Positions 17,547 to 27,705 of a stretch of DNA of 64,000 nucleotides are shown one piece after another. A program made the position numbers and the translations under genes. A model generated the notes under the pieces. It had not been told where the DNA came from and did not search any database. It saw only the letters and a list, made by a program, of their open reading frames with translations. Origin of the DNA: Staphylococcus equorum (GTDB taxonomy: Bacteria; Bacillota; Bacilli; Staphylococcales; Staphylococcaceae). The DNA is taken from contig NZ_LNNB01000019.1 in NCBI RefSeq assembly GCF_001747895.1, positions 62,001 to 126,000 of the forward strand, read 5' to 3'. Numbering within the stretch: the first letter of the stretch is position 1; each line of letters opens with the position of its first letter.

Positions 17547-19238
17547 TTAATTATATGTTCTATTACACTTTTTAATAATATGAGACAGGGTTTCAAAAGC
17601 ATGATTATCTCTATTGATAAAAGAATTGGAATGAATCTCTGTCATTTGATGACTAATTAAATCATTTAGCAATGCTTTAGCATCACTATATCTAACAGTA
17701 GCTAATGAATGCATAACTTCATCGTAGACGCCACGTTCAGAAATGTATTTAGCGTGATTTGGTGTGTACTGACAAACAGTTTTATTAATTGTTAATGCAT
17801 CAAAAATAATAGAAGAATAGTCTGTGAGTACAATGTCTGAAACTAATAATAAATCTTGAACTTCTATATGTGACGGTGCAAGAATTGCATTTTCAGGAAT
17901 ATAAGAAGATTGATCTTCAATATGTCCTTTAAATACAACGTTATATTTATTGAGTAATCCATCACTAATAGGTAATAAATCTGAATCATCGTGGTGAGAT
18001 TTCCATGTTGGTGCATAAAGTAAAGTTTCTTTTTCAGGGTCTAACTTCAATTCTCGTTTAATAAAAGAAATATAATGGTGATCCGTTTGTTTATCTAGCA
18101 AATATCTATTTCTAGGATAACCGCAGTTTAAAATATGTGTTTGTTGTTGCGGAAAAGCAGATTTGAAATATTCTATAATAGATTCACTATCACACACAAA
18201 ATAATCTTGTTGTAACCATTTATTGTATTTACGTGCGCGGTAATTGTAAATATTTAGATTTTGTGACGGTTCATTACTATCTAAAAACAGTTTTTTTATG
18301 GGTGTGCCGTGCCAAAGTTGAATAACAGTTCCATTGGGTTTTAGTGTGTCTGGAATATTACTTTCTAATATCACTACACATGCGCTTTCTATAATCTCTT
18401 TTGCTTTTGGATCATTTGGTTTAATGAAGTTTGGACCATTGACCTCATCGGTTATAAAATATATTGGTAATTTTGAAAAATGTTTTGCAAAGTGATTGAA
18501 CAAGTAACGAGAATTACCTCTAAAACCATAATCGAAGCCTAAGAATACAATATGATTTTTAACTTTTGACGGATTTTTTTCATATATGTAGCTTTGTTCT
18601 CGATGTTTTTTAACTGACTGACGTTGCATCATATTGAATAACCAGTGAGGCATTTTGAAACCTGTAGAATTTAACCATTTATCAGTAAAACGCATTTGTT
18701 CTGGCGCTAATGTTTCATTTGTTTTAAATGGAAGCCCATGTTTATGTTCATATGCTAATTTATTTAAATTGAACTTTGTCGTGTTCAATGGTGTCAGTTT
18801 ATGTATATCCTTCCATATCTTATTACTTGTAGTGAATGACTGACTGAAATCAAAAGTGACATGACTGTCAGTAGCAACATCATCTTGCAATAGTGATATT
18901 AAAGCTAAGTCAAATACATTTTGTATATTAAAGTCATCTATAATACGCTGAGTTGTTTCTATATGGAAAATGATGTTTGGATAGTGATTAATATTTTCTA
19001 TCCAGTCATTAAATGTAATCTCTAATTTACCAAAATAACGACAATCATTTATATATTGTTGGTTAACAGTATAGTCAGATACAATCGTGCAAGGTTTCAA
19101 ATTAACTGCATCAATCATATTTTGGTGTATTTTTACATCCTTGTTAATTACAACAAAATGTGTATAATTTTCTAGTGTTGCTTTTTTTAGTTGAGTTTCT
19201 AAATGTTGCCACTCAGCTAATTCAATTTGTTTTATCAT
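17547..19238 (-). CDS. CDP-glycerol glycerophosphotransferase-family protein (TagF/TarF-like)
   Basis: A 563-residue cytoplasmic/peripheral membrane enzyme. The C-terminal half (about residues 225-560) is a TagF-type polyol-phosphate polymerase domain with the conserved QLWHGTPIKKLFLD, LLYAPTWK and VLTDYSSIIFDAL motifs, the latter two forming the CDP-glycerol site. The N-terminal about 220 residues are not a recognisable glycosyltransferase and lack the DxD of GT2 domains. Staphylococci carry several such proteins besides TarF/TarL, so it may decorate or build a wall-associated polymer. AGAGGGA precedes the ATG. The gene is convergent with the lipoprotein and divergent from lactate permease; no other teichoic acid genes are adjacent. 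Confidence 0.82.
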   Translation of the reverse strand: MIKQIELAEWQHLETQLKKATLENYTHFVVINKDVKIHQNMIDAVNLKPCTIVSDYTVNQQYINDCRYFGKLEITFNDWIENINHYPNIIFHIETTQRIIDDFNIQNVFDLALISLLQDDVATDSHVTFDFSQSFTTSNKIWKDIHKLTPLNTTKFNLNKLAYEHKHGLPFKTNETLAPEQMRFTDKWLNSTGFKMPHWLFNMMQRQSVKKHREQSYIYEKNPSKVKNHIVFLGFDYGFRGNSRYLFNHFAKHFSKLPIYFITDEVNGPNFIKPNDPKAKEIIESACVVILESNIPDTLKPNGTVIQLWHGTPIKKLFLDSNEPSQNLNIYNYRARKYNKWLQQDYFVCDSESIIEYFKSAFPQQQTHILNCGYPRNRYLLDKQTDHHYISFIKRELKLDPEKETLLYAPTWKSHHDDSDLLPISDGLLNKYNVVFKGHIEDQSSYIPENAILAPSHIEVQDLLLVSDIVLTDYSSIIFDALTINKTVCQYTPNHAKYISERGVYDEVMHSLATVRYSDAKALLNDLISHQMTEIHSNSFINRDNHAFETLSHIIKKCNRTYN

Positions 19239-19379
19239 TAATATCCCTCTACTTAATCATTATTGTTACTATTTTACCACGGAGTGCACTTGAGATAAAT
19301 GAATCCCTTGTAGAGCAGGTTTTAAAATTTTAAACTTCGTGTTACGCTAGAAAAAATAACGAAAGTTTTAAAAAGTATA

Positions 19380-19407
19380 TTGTATTTAAGACAGAAAATG
19401 TTATAAT
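19380..19407 (+). promoter_or_regulatory. Promoter of L-lactate permease
   Basis: TTGTAT (19380-19385) and TATAAT (19402-19407) with a 16-base spacer, just upstream of the Rex site. Confidence 0.6.
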
Positions 19408-19410
19408 TTC

Positions 19411-19430
19411 ATTGTGAAAAAAATCACAAT
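19411..19430. promoter_or_regulatory. Rex operator upstream of L-lactate permease
   Basis: ATTGTGA and TCACAAT flank six A, making the 18-base core TTGTGAAAAAAATCACAA. This fits the redox repressor Rex consensus (TTGTGAA, W4, TTCACAA) with one change. It immediately follows the -10 box and covers the likely start of transcription, so high NADH should relieve repression. Confidence 0.75.
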
Positions 19431-19475
19431 AATAATCTACCCCAAAAATTAAAATAGAAAGAAGTAGTGAAACGA

Positions 19476-21077
19476 ATGTTTGTAGAAACTTTTAACCCCT
19501 TTAACAATGTATTAGTCTCATCTATCATTGCAGCGATTCCTATTATTTTATTCTTGTTATGCTTAACTGTATTTAGAATGAAAGGGATATATGCTGCAAT
19601 TACTACTGTAGTCGTTACATTAATCATTGCAATATTGTGTTTTAAACTACCAGTAAGTATTGCTTCTGGCGCAGTTGTCGAAGGATTTTTCCAAGGTATC
19701 ATACCTATTGGTTATATTGTTATCATGGCAGTATTATTATATAAAGTCACAACTGAAACAGGGCAGTTCCAAACTATCCAAGATAGTATATCTAGTATCT
19801 CACAAGACCAACGTATCCAATTATTACTTATTGGGTTTGCGTTTAATGGATTCTTAGAAGGTGCTGCAGGTTTTGGCGTGCCAATTGCAATCTGTGCACT
19901 TTTACTTACTCAACTAGGTTTCGCTCCATTACAAGCAGCGATGTTATGTTTAATTGCAAATGCTACGGCAGGAGCGTTTGGTGCGATTGGTTTACCGATT
20001 ACTGTAATTAATACTTTAGGTTTACCAGAAGATATTACAGGTATGGCAGTCTCACAAATGTCTACGCTAACTTTATTCATTATGAATATGGCGGTACCAT
20101 TTCTATTGATATGGATTATTGATGGTTTCAAAGGTATTAAAGAAACATTGCCAGCCATCTTAATTGTAAGTATTACTTATACAGTGTTACAAGCTGTAAT
20201 TACATTATTTGTTGGACCTGAATTAGCAGATATTATTCCGCCATTAGGTGCAATGTTAGCATTAGCTTTATTTTCTAAAAAATTCCAACCAAAACATATC
20301 TTTAGAATTAATAAAGAAGAGAAACCACAACAAATTGAGCAACATAAAGCGAAAGAAATTGTTTATGCATGGAGCCCGTTCTTTATTTTAACTGTATTTG
20401 TAATGATATGGAGTGCACCAAATTTCAAAGCACTGTTTGAGCCAGGTGGCGCATTAGAAGCGTTCGTCTTTAACATCACATTACCGGGCACATACAGTGA
20501 GATTGCAAATAAAGCAATTAGTCTACCATTAAATCTAATTGGTCAAACAGGTACAGCCATTCTTTTAGTAATAATTATTACTATTTTAATGTCTAAACGT
20601 GTTGGTTTTGCTGATGGTGGTCGACTATTTAAACTTTCATTTAAAGAACTTTGGTTACCAATCATCACAATATGCTTTATCTTAGTAATTTCAAAACTTA
20701 TGACGTATGCAGGGTTAAGTAATGTAATTGGTGAAGGTATTGCAAAAACAGGCGCTATATTCCCATTATTATCTCCAATTTTAGGTTGGATTGGCGTCTT
20801 CTTAACTGGATCAGTGACAAATAATAATACGTTATTTGCGCCGATTCAAGCAGCTGTTGCAAATAATATAGGAGCAAGTGGTGCGTTACTCGTTTCTGCC
20901 AATACTGTTGGTGGTGTAGCAGCGAAACTTATATCTCCACAATCTATTGCAATCGCTACTGCATCTGTTCAACAAGTTGGTAAAGAATCTCAACTGTTGA
21001 AAATGACATTACGCTATAGTATTGCGATGCTCGTATTCATATGTATTTGGACATTTATCTTGAATTTCTTTATATAG
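19476..21077 (+). CDS. lctP: L-lactate permease
   Basis: A 533-residue LctP/LldP-family lactate:proton symporter with about 13-14 membrane helices. Family blocks visible are GFAFNGFLEGAAGFGVPIAICALLL, FGAIGLPITVIN, LLSPILGWIGVFLTGSVTNNNTLFAPIQ and SANTVGGVAAKLISPQSIAIA, the last two being the most conserved C-terminal motifs. The ATG at 19476 is preferred because AGTGA of an AGAAAG-AAG-AGTGA stretch is well spaced; GTG 19467 is the alternative. It is monocistronic with its own terminator. The upstream Rex site suggests induction under fermentation, when lactate must be excreted or later reused. Confidence 0.92.
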   Translation: MFVETFNPFNNVLVSSIIAAIPIILFLLCLTVFRMKGIYAAITTVVVTLIIAILCFKLPVSIASGAVVEGFFQGIIPIGYIVIMAVLLYKVTTETGQFQTIQDSISSISQDQRIQLLLIGFAFNGFLEGAAGFGVPIAICALLLTQLGFAPLQAAMLCLIANATAGAFGAIGLPITVINTLGLPEDITGMAVSQMSTLTLFIMNMAVPFLLIWIIDGFKGIKETLPAILIVSITYTVLQAVITLFVGPELADIIPPLGAMLALALFSKKFQPKHIFRINKEEKPQQIEQHKAKEIVYAWSPFFILTVFVMIWSAPNFKALFEPGGALEAFVFNITLPGTYSEIANKAISLPLNLIGQTGTAILLVIIITILMSKRVGFADGGRLFKLSFKELWLPIITICFILVISKLMTYAGLSNVIGEGIAKTGAIFPLLSPILGWIGVFLTGSVTNNNTLFAPIQAAVANNIGASGALLVSANTVGGVAAKLISPQSIAIATASVQQVGKESQLLKMTLRYSIAMLVFICIWTFILNFFI

Positions 21078-21111
21078 AAATAAATAATTAAAAACGACTA
21101 CACATTATTTG

Positions 21112-21270
21112 GCTGTCGACAAAGTCCGTGACTTTGTTGGCAGTTTTTTTGTGCGCTTTCCACAAGTATAAATTTGACTTCACTATATAAGTTTCATACT
21201 CACTTGCCTAAAGCACGGCCTCAGCCTGTATTCTTCAGCTCGAGCTATTCTACTGGACGGAGCCAAATCA
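21112..21270 (+). repeat. Dispersed intergenic repeat A (lctP terminator plus CAGCCTGTA segment)
   Basis: The first part (21112-21150) is an intrinsic terminator, GCTGTCGACAAAGTC pairing with GACTTTGTTGGCAG, followed by seven T. The following 120 bases contain CGCTTTCC and GGCCTCAGCCTGTA-TTCTTCAGCT, closely matching the copy at 45.2 kb. No coding capacity is supported. Confidence 0.7.
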
Positions 21271-21289
21271 TTGTCGATACTTAGGTTTA

Positions 21290-21327
21290 AAAATACAAAT
21301 CAAACGTCATAATTAACGTTTGATTTG
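21290..21327 (-). terminator. Terminator of the GT4 glycosyltransferase gene
   Basis: CAAATCAAACGT (21296-21307) and ACGTTTGATTTG (21316-21327) form a perfect 12-base stem, with a T-rich run after it on the minus strand. Confidence 0.75.
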
Positions 21328-21347
21328 TTTACGTTTTGGATAAAGCA

Positions 21348-22505
21348 CTATGGTGTGTGTGAATTAAGCATATTTGAAAACTGTTGATAAATAGCTTCAG
21401 GCGCATAAGTAGCGACGGTCTTGAAACCATTTTCTATAAGGACGTGTTCTTTGAATTCTTGATTGATTAGTCTACGTAGTTTATTCGATAATTCAGTCAC
21501 GTTCGTGTGATCTATTAAATAACCATTCACATTATTTTTAATAATAGAATCAGGGCCAGCGTTTCCACTAAAGCTTACTACAATATTACTTTGGTTCATT
21601 GCTTCTAAGATAACCATGCCGAAACCTTCGTTACGCGAAGGAACGACTGTAATTTCACTAATTGCTAATTTTTCGTTTAATTGTTGCGTTGAACCTTGTA
21701 GTAAAACAATATCTGATAAATTATAACGATCAATAAGTTGTTGTAGCGCTTCTCTTTCCTGACCTTCTCCGAAAATGTGTACTTTATAGCCAAATTTTCT
21801 GACGATATGTTGAATAGGATTAATACTATCGATGAGTAAGTCGAACCCTTTTTCATATTCTAAACGGCCAGCTGCAGTAATTATTTTTTCTTTTGTGATA
21901 GTAAGTCTAGGTTCATCTAAAATATTTGGAACAACGTAAACAGGTGTTTGAATAAATGATTGATATTTAATTTTATCTACAGTAGTAAGTGTAGTCACTT
22001 TATCTAAAGCGGTATATGCATCAATGATTTCTTGTTGAAATGCTTCGGGATGGGCTTCAAAATTCATGTGCTCCATGCCAATGGTTTCAATGTTGTTTTG
22101 TGCGTATTTTGCAATCAATATATTAAAACTGGCTCTAGTTCCGATTAGAACGTCCGTATCAATTTTACGGATGGATCTAATCATCTTTTTCTCTATATAA
22201 CGTGAAAATTGATTTAAACCCGGTTCGTTTTTTGAAAGTACTTTAGGTTTAGAAATTGAAGTGTATTTATTGATGCGGTTAAAAAATAAATCTTTAAAAT
22301 TTTTAGGGTGTAACTGATAATTGATCAAAGGTTTTATAACTATAGAATCATGGAGTTCGAAATAAGGTTTTATATCACCTTTAAATACAGAAATGATTTC
22401 GATTTTATGACCTTTTTTAGCTAGCGTATTAGCTAATTGTGAAATAGACTTTACAGTGCCGCCCATAGCATAAATATTATGCATGAAAAAAGTGATTGAT
22501 TTCAT
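21348..22505 (-). CDS. GT4-family glycosyltransferase
   Basis: A 385-residue retaining glycosyltransferase of the GT-B fold. The N-terminus has GGTVKSISQLANTLAKKGHKIEIIS, the acceptor-domain pattern of GT4 enzymes, and the C-terminal domain has AAGRLEYEKGFDLLI, FGEGQEREALQQLI and the E-x7-E nucleotide-sugar motif in PSRNEGFGMVILEAMNQ (about residues 288-304). GGAGG is 7 bases before the ATG. It is transcribed alone, convergent with lctP, and only the TagF-like gene nearby suggests a cell-wall polymer role. Acceptor and donor are unknown. Similar staphylococcal enzymes glycosylate teichoic acids or surface proteins. Confidence 0.82.
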   Translation of the reverse strand: MKSITFFMHNIYAMGGTVKSISQLANTLAKKGHKIEIISVFKGDIKPYFELHDSIVIKPLINYQLHPKNFKDLFFNRINKYTSISKPKVLSKNEPGLNQFSRYIEKKMIRSIRKIDTDVLIGTRASFNILIAKYAQNNIETIGMEHMNFEAHPEAFQQEIIDAYTALDKVTTLTTVDKIKYQSFIQTPVYVVPNILDEPRLTITKEKIITAAGRLEYEKGFDLLIDSINPIQHIVRKFGYKVHIFGEGQEREALQQLIDRYNLSDIVLLQGSTQQLNEKLAISEITVVPSRNEGFGMVILEAMNQSNIVVSFSGNAGPDSIIKNNVNGYLIDHTNVTELSNKLRRLINQEFKEHVLIENGFKTVATYAPEAIYQQFSNMLNSHTP

Positions 22506-22894
22506 CCGAGAACCTCCAAATGTTTCTTAACTTAAATTAGAATTCATTATATCATGAATGGTATGATGTTTTTTTATGAGTAGTATCAAACTTATTTAAG
22601 TATTTAAAAAGCGTATTAACGTCTTTTTAGAAGATATAATAGAACTTTTATTTAACAGTTTGGTTAACACATATTAACAAAATTTGTGTAGAATTACTGA
22701 AAGCCCTTTTTTCATAGGGCAATTACGTATATAATTAGAGAAGTATAAAGATATATTTCGTTATTTTTACATTTTAATCAATTATAACGGCAAGGTTTTT
22801 TATTTTTTAGTTATAGAAAAGGCTTCATCCCATTTTCTAAAAGGATAAAGATAACGTTTCTATAAACATATATAAAAGGGGGACTGTGTTTGTT
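22506..22894. other. Intergenic region between GT4 gene and mqo
   Basis: An AT-rich divergent promoter region of about 390 bases. TATAAT occurs at 22730-22735, preceded by a small GCCC/GGGC hairpin (22703-22720), and a possible mqo promoter lies there without a clear -35. No open frame with a ribosome binding site was found. Confidence 0.45.
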
Positions 22895-24373
22895 ATGAGC
22901 ACAAAACATAGCAAAACAGATGTCATCTTAATCGGTGGCGGTATCATGAGCGCAACGTTAGGAACTATATTAAAAGAACTCGCACCAGAGAAAGAGATTA
23001 AGATGTATGAAAGGTTATCTACACCAGCAGAAGAAAGTTCTAATGGTTGGAATAATGCAGGAACCGGTCACTCTGCATTATGTGAGTTGAATTATACAAA
23101 AGAAAATAAAGATGGTTCAATAGATATAAATAAGGCCGTAAAAATTAATGAACAATTCCAAGTTACTAAACAATTTTGGAATTACTTAGTTAAACAAGGT
23201 CAACTTACACAGCCTGAGGCGTTTATTAAGCCTGTACCTCACATGAGCTTTGTACAAGGCGTCCGTAACGTAGATTTCTTAAAAAGACGTGTGGAGAGAT
23301 TAAATAAAAACATTCTATTCAGTAATATGGAAATTACTGATAATAAAGATAAAATAGCTGATTGGGTGCCACTGATGATGGAAGGTCGTACATCTCATGT
23401 ACCAGTGGCAATGAGTTATGATAAAACTGGCACAGACGTTAACTTCGGTGCACTAACTAAAAAGTTATTTGAAAACTTAGAAGAAAAGCAAGTTGAATTG
23501 AATTATGAACATGAAGTACAAGATCTTAAACAACGTGAAGACGGTGTTTGGGAGATGAAAGTTAAAGATTTACAAACAGATATCGTGACATTTGTTGAAA
23601 GTGATTTCGTGTTCATCGGTGCTGGTGGGGCAAGTTTACAATTGCTACAAAAAACAGGTATTAAAGAATCTAAACATGTTGGTGGATTCCCTGTAAGTGG
23701 CTTGTTCTTAGTATGTAAAGATGAATCTATTACAACGCAACATCTTGCTAAAGTATATGGAAAAGCTTCAGTAGGAGCGCCACCAATGTCAGTACCACAT
23801 TTAGACACACGTTACATAGATGGCAAACGTACAATATTATTTGGTCCATTTGCAGGATTTTCACCTAAATTCATGAAAACTGGTTCAAATATGGATTTAA
23901 TTAAGTCTGTAAAACCAAATAACTTAATTACAATGCTGTCTGCAGGAATTAAAGAAATGAGTTTAACAAAATATTTAATTTCACAACTTACCCTTTCAAA
24001 TGAAGAGCGTATGGAAGACTTACGTCAATTTGTTCCTAATGCTAAGAGTGAAGATTGGGAAATTGTTGTAGCTGGTCAACGTGTGCAAGTTATAAAAGAT
24101 ACAGAAAATGGTAAAGGAACATTGCAATTTGGTACAGAAGTTATAACTTCTGAAGACGGTTCATTGTCTGCATTGTTAGGTGCGTCGCCTGGTGCTTCTA
24201 CAGCAGTAGATATTATGCTTGATATGCTTAAACGCTGCTATGGTGAAGAATTTAAACAATGGGAAGATAAAGTGAAAACAATGGTACCTTCATATGGCAT
24301 GAAACTATCAGATAATGAAGCACTTTATACGAAATTGAATAAAGAAATCACGAAAAATTTAAAAATAAATTAA
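22895..24373 (+). CDS. mqo: Malate:quinone oxidoreductase
   Basis: A 492-residue peripheral membrane flavoprotein that oxidises malate to oxaloacetate and passes electrons to menaquinone. The N-terminal FAD dinucleotide fold [18 protein letters not shown], the following [21 protein letters not shown] segment, [37 protein letters not shown] and the C-terminal [18 protein letters not shown] are all characteristic Mqo blocks. AGGGGGA at 22877-22883 is 11 bases before ATG 22895; the upstream GTG is too close. It is a monocistronic gene closed by a strong bidirectional terminator. Staphylococci often have two mqo genes, and I cannot tell which this is. Confidence 0.92.
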   Translation: MSTKHSKTDVILIGGGIMSATLGTILKELAPEKEIKMYERLSTPAEESSNGWNNAGTGHSALCELNYTKENKDGSIDINKAVKINEQFQVTKQFWNYLVKQGQLTQPEAFIKPVPHMSFVQGVRNVDFLKRRVERLNKNILFSNMEITDNKDKIADWVPLMMEGRTSHVPVAMSYDKTGTDVNFGALTKKLFENLEEKQVELNYEHEVQDLKQREDGVWEMKVKDLQTDIVTFVESDFVFIGAGGASLQLLQKTGIKESKHVGGFPVSGLFLVCKDESITTQHLAKVYGKASVGAPPMSVPHLDTRYIDGKRTILFGPFAGFSPKFMKTGSNMDLIKSVKPNNLITMLSAGIKEMSLTKYLISQLTLSNEERMEDLRQFVPNAKSEDWEIVVAGQRVQVIKDTENGKGTLQFGTEVITSEDGSLSALLGASPGASTAVDIMLDMLKRCYGEEFKQWEDKVKTMVPSYGMKLSDNEALYTKLNKEITKNLKIN

Positions 24374-24412
24374 TATAGCTTTAGCATTGATATGATAATA
24401 AGCAATGAAAAT

Positions 24413-24460
24413 AAGCGCACGGTTAACCTAGTATCATACTAGGCTAACCGTGCGCTTTTA
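24413..24460. terminator. Bidirectional terminator between mqo and hssS
   Basis: AAGCGCACGGTTA-CCTAGTAT and its complement form a long GC-containing stem (24413-24457) with a 4-base loop and one bulge, shared by two convergent genes. Confidence 0.88.
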
Positions 24461-24462
24461 GT

Positions 24463-25830
24463 TTAACTTTTACGGATTTCGATAGAGAATGTAGTGCCCT
24501 TATTTTTTTCGCTTACTGTGGATATCGTACCACCATGTAGTTCAAAAATGGCCTTAGCAATAGCAAGGCCTAAGCCATTACTGTTGTCATGATTACTTGC
24601 TTTATAAAAACGTTCGAACAAACGAGATTGGGTTTCTTCAGTCATACCCTGACCATCGTCTGTAATCGTACAATTAATAGAATCTAAATCTTGTTTGAGC
24701 ATAATATCTATCGTGCCACCTTGAATTGAATATTTAATGGCATTTGTAATGAGGTTTTGGAATGCTTGATGTAATAAGCGTTCGTTACCAACCATTTCAA
24801 TATTTTCTAAATCTGACATAATGATTAAATCTTTTTCATTGGCAGAAAATTGTTCATGGCGAATAATTTGTTTTAAAAGTTGGTTAAGTTCAATGTGATC
24901 TTTAAATTCAAGATGTGCACCATTATCAATTTCCGATAACAGTAAAAGTTCTTTTGTTAATTCGCTAAGTTGTGTAGTGATTTGGTAAATATCATCAATA
25001 TAGCGCTCACGTTCTTGATCACTCTTAGCAAATTTGAGCTGATCAAGTAGATGATGAACATGGGTTAATGGTGTTTTGATTTCATGAGAAACGTTCTGAA
25101 CGAAATGTTGTCTCATATCATCTAATTGTTTTAATGAAAGTCTCATTTTATCAAATCGATATTGTAACGTGCCTAATTCATCTTTACGGGTGATCTTAAT
25201 GGCCGTATCAAAATTACCTTGCATAAGACGTTCTGTCGCATTTTTCAATTGTTGAATGGGTTTAATTAATGTATAAGTTGAAGAAATAACTAGAATGATA
25301 GAGATAATGAGTAATAACGATATTAATATCGCTAAGAATATTCTAAATTCACTAAATGTTTTACCAATATCTGGTCTCATGAAGACAGCATAGTTTTGAC
25401 CTTTGGATTCAAAAGCAATACCTACTGTGTTTTGAGTAGTGTTTTCAAAAAAACCAGTAATAATAGGCGCGTAAGGTAAATTTTTAATACCATGATAATC
25501 TTTACCGTTTAGTACGCTTTGAACTTCTTGTGGAGCTATATTATCTTTTCTGAATGGTTCACCATAATATGTTCTTTTTCCGTTTTCTGAAATAGTCATA
25601 ATTTGATAGTTCATTTCACCTAAATGTTTGAAAAATGGTGGATAGCTATCTATTTTTGATTCATTTTGGTATTCCATCGAATCTTTTAAAGTACGCATAA
25701 TTTTTGCATCATTATTTTCTTTCAAAAAATTATGATAAATAATATTTGTACATAAAAAACTGACTGCTGCACTGAAGAGCATAACAACAATGGTATACAC
25801 TGCAATGCGTGTATAGAGTGATTTAAACAT
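24463..25830 (-). CDS. hssS: Haem-sensor histidine kinase HssS
   Basis: A 455-residue membrane histidine kinase. Two membrane helices (about residues 10-32 and 163-185) flank an extracytoplasmic sensor of about 130 residues; then come a HAMP domain, the H-box [15 protein letters not shown] with the phosphorylated histidine, the N-box, and the ATP lid motifs DDGQGM and [10 protein letters not shown]. It aligns along its length with S. aureus HssS, which detects excess haem. The start at 25830 overlaps the hssR stop by 8 bases, and the longer frame starting in hssR is not used. With HssR it controls the HrtAB haem efflux pump encoded divergently. Confidence 0.93.
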   Translation of the reverse strand: MFKSLYTRIAVYTIVVMLFSAAVSFLCTNIIYHNFLKENNDAKIMRTLKDSMEYQNESKIDSYPPFFKHLGEMNYQIMTISENGKRTYYGEPFRKDNIAPQEVQSVLNGKDYHGIKNLPYAPIITGFFENTTQNTVGIAFESKGQNYAVFMRPDIGKTFSEFRIFLAILISLLLIISIILVISSTYTLIKPIQQLKNATERLMQGNFDTAIKITRKDELGTLQYRFDKMRLSLKQLDDMRQHFVQNVSHEIKTPLTHVHHLLDQLKFAKSDQERERYIDDIYQITTQLSELTKELLLLSEIDNGAHLEFKDHIELNQLLKQIIRHEQFSANEKDLIIMSDLENIEMVGNERLLHQAFQNLITNAIKYSIQGGTIDIMLKQDLDSINCTITDDGQGMTEETQSRLFERFYKASNHDNSNGLGLAIAKAIFELHGGTISTVSEKNKGTTFSIEIRKS

Positions 25831-26497
25831 GATCATCCACCTTATAACCCAATCCACGCACTGTATGAATTGTTACTGATGCTTCCAATTTTTCAAGCCT
25901 CTTTCTAAGACGTTTAATGTGAACATCGACAGTGCGTTCATCACCTTCATAATCAAATCCCCATATTTTTTCTATTAAATCATCACGGTTAAAAACTTGT
26001 CTTGGATGAGAAGCAAGGATAAATAGTAATTGGAATTCTTTATTAGGCAAATTCATCGTTTTAGATGCTGTTTGTAATTCTAAATACGCTTGATTAATCG
26101 TCAGGTTGCCAATAGTAATTTCATTATTAGCATTAATATTATAGCGTTTAAGCACAGCTTTAATTCTGAAAATAAGTTCTTTCACTTCAAAAGGTTTCGT
26201 GACATAGTCATCCGTGCCTGTTAAATAAGCTTGCTCTTTATCGCTTAAAGCATCACGTGCAGTTAACATGATGACCGGCATATTGTAATCTTCTTTTAAA
26301 ATCTTACAGAGCTCAAAACCGCTCATGCCACCCATCATAATATCTACAATGGCAATGTCTACTTGATTGGATTCAAGATAGGACAATGCATCTTCAGCAC
26401 TTGATTGCGTAATTGTTTCTAATCCTTCACGACTAATATAATTAGAAACATACTCTAAGATTTTTTTGTCATCATCGACAATTAGACAAGTTGTCAT
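25823..26497 (-). CDS. hssR: Haem response regulator HssR
   Basis: A 224-residue OmpR-family response regulator, the same length as S. aureus HssR. The receiver domain has the acidic pair IVDDD near residue 7, the phosphorylated aspartate in VDIMMGG near residue 52, and T/K switch residues in MLTARD and [10 protein letters not shown]. The C-terminal winged HTH contains [26 protein letters not shown] is 9 bases before ATG 26497, so the longer upstream frame is not used. It shares an operon with hssS and should bind the direct repeat in the hrtB promoter. Confidence 0.93.
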   Translation of the reverse strand: MTTCLIVDDDKKILEYVSNYISREGLETITQSSAEDALSYLESNQVDIAIVDIMMGGMSGFELCKILKEDYNMPVIMLTARDALSDKEQAYLTGTDDYVTKPFEVKELIFRIKAVLKRYNINANNEITIGNLTINQAYLELQTASKTMNLPNKEFQLLFILASHPRQVFNRDDLIEKIWGFDYEGDERTVDVHIKRLRKRLEKLEASVTIHTVRGLGYKVDDHV

Positions 26498-26585
26498 GGG
26501 CAATGTCTCCTTCTTCATTTTAATGTCATTATAAACGTTACTAAATGACTTAACAAATAACAAAAGTTTTTAAAAATGAACATGA

Positions 26586-26605
26586 GTTCATATTGAGTTC
26601 ACATA
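26586..26605. promoter_or_regulatory. HssR-binding direct repeat upstream of hrtB
   Basis: GTTCATATT (26586-26594) and GTTCACATA (26597-26605) are separated by two bases, matching the HssR direct repeat described in S. aureus (two GTTCATATT half-sites two bases apart) with two changes in the second half. It lies in the divergent hssR-hrtB promoter region. Confidence 0.8.
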
Positions 26606-26652
26606 AGGAGGATAAACTCTAGATATAAGTTTTAGAGAAGGAGTGGGAAATA

Positions 26653-27705
26653 ATGAAATTAGCATGGCAGGAGATTAAATATTATAAATTCCGTTATATT
26701 TTAATTATGTTAATCATTTTATTACTAGGTGTTATGGTCTTATTTATTAGTGGACTAGCACAGGGGTTAGCGAGAGAAAATATATCGATGTTAGACAACA
26801 TGAAAACTGAAAAATATGTTTTACAAGACAATAAGCAACCACAAATTGAGAAATCAATTATCAAACCAGAACAACAAAAGAAAATAGAAGATATTACAAA
26901 TCAAGAACCATTAAAATTAGCGTCACAAACATTAAAAATTAATAAAGCCGAAGAAGATGTTGTGATGATTAATACGGTAGATAATGACAAGCCTGAATTG
27001 GCAGAAGGTAGTTATCCAACAAAAGATAATGAATTTGCAATCAACAGCAAGCTTACTGCCGAAGGTATAAACGTCGGTGACATGGTTGAAGTTAAAGATG
27101 GTAAAGAATTAAGAGTATCAGGTGTTATCAACGATACGATGCATTCACATAGCTCAGTCGTGATGATGAATGACAGTGGTTTCGACAACTTGAACAAACA
27201 AGTGAGTACAGTTTATCCTGTTAAAGACTTAACAAGTAAACAACAAGATGAAGTAAATAAAATCTCAGATGTCAAAGTATTTACACAAGATGATATTACA
27301 AGTGAAATACCAAGTTATCAAGCAGAGCAAGCGCCATTAAATATGATGATTGTAAGTTTATTCGTGATTTCAGCGATCGTACTTAGCGCATTCTTCTATG
27401 TTATGACGATTCAAAAAATACCAGAAATCGGTATCTTAAAAGCAATTGGAATCAAAACAAAACATTTATTAAGTGCATTATTAATTCAAATATTAATTAC
27501 TACTATGATCGGTGTATTGATTTCTGTCGGCTTCGTGAGTGGTTTATCATTAATTATGCCAGTATCGATGCCATTCCACGTAACAGCATCTAATCTTTTA
27601 TTAGTTGTAGGCGTATTTATTGTAGTGGCAATTATAGGTGCGGTATTATCATTCATTAAACTATTTAAAGTAGACCCTATTGAAGCAATTGGAGGTGGAG
27701 AATAA
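26653..27705 (+). CDS. hrtB: HrtB, haem-regulated ABC transporter permease
   Basis: A 350-residue MacB/FtsX-type permease. One membrane helix (about residues 13-35) precedes a large extracytoplasmic domain (about 36-225), and three membrane helices follow near the C-terminus with the conserved [13 protein letters not shown] motif and [12 protein letters not shown] end. It aligns with S. aureus HrtB. AAGGAG precedes the ATG at 9 bases. The stop overlaps the hrtA start by one base (TAATG), so translation is coupled. With HrtA it extrudes haem from the membrane to prevent haem toxicity, and it is activated by HssR. Confidence 0.93.
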   Translation: MKLAWQEIKYYKFRYILIMLIILLLGVMVLFISGLAQGLARENISMLDNMKTEKYVLQDNKQPQIEKSIIKPEQQKKIEDITNQEPLKLASQTLKINKAEEDVVMINTVDNDKPELAEGSYPTKDNEFAINSKLTAEGINVGDMVEVKDGKELRVSGVINDTMHSHSSVVMMNDSGFDNLNKQVSTVYPVKDLTSKQQDEVNKISDVKVFTQDDITSEIPSYQAEQAPLNMMIVSLFVISAIVLSAFFYVMTIQKIPEIGILKAIGIKTKHLLSALLIQILITTMIGVLISVGFVSGLSLIMPVSMPFHVTASNLLLVVGVFIVVAIIGAVLSFIKLFKVDPIEAIGGGE

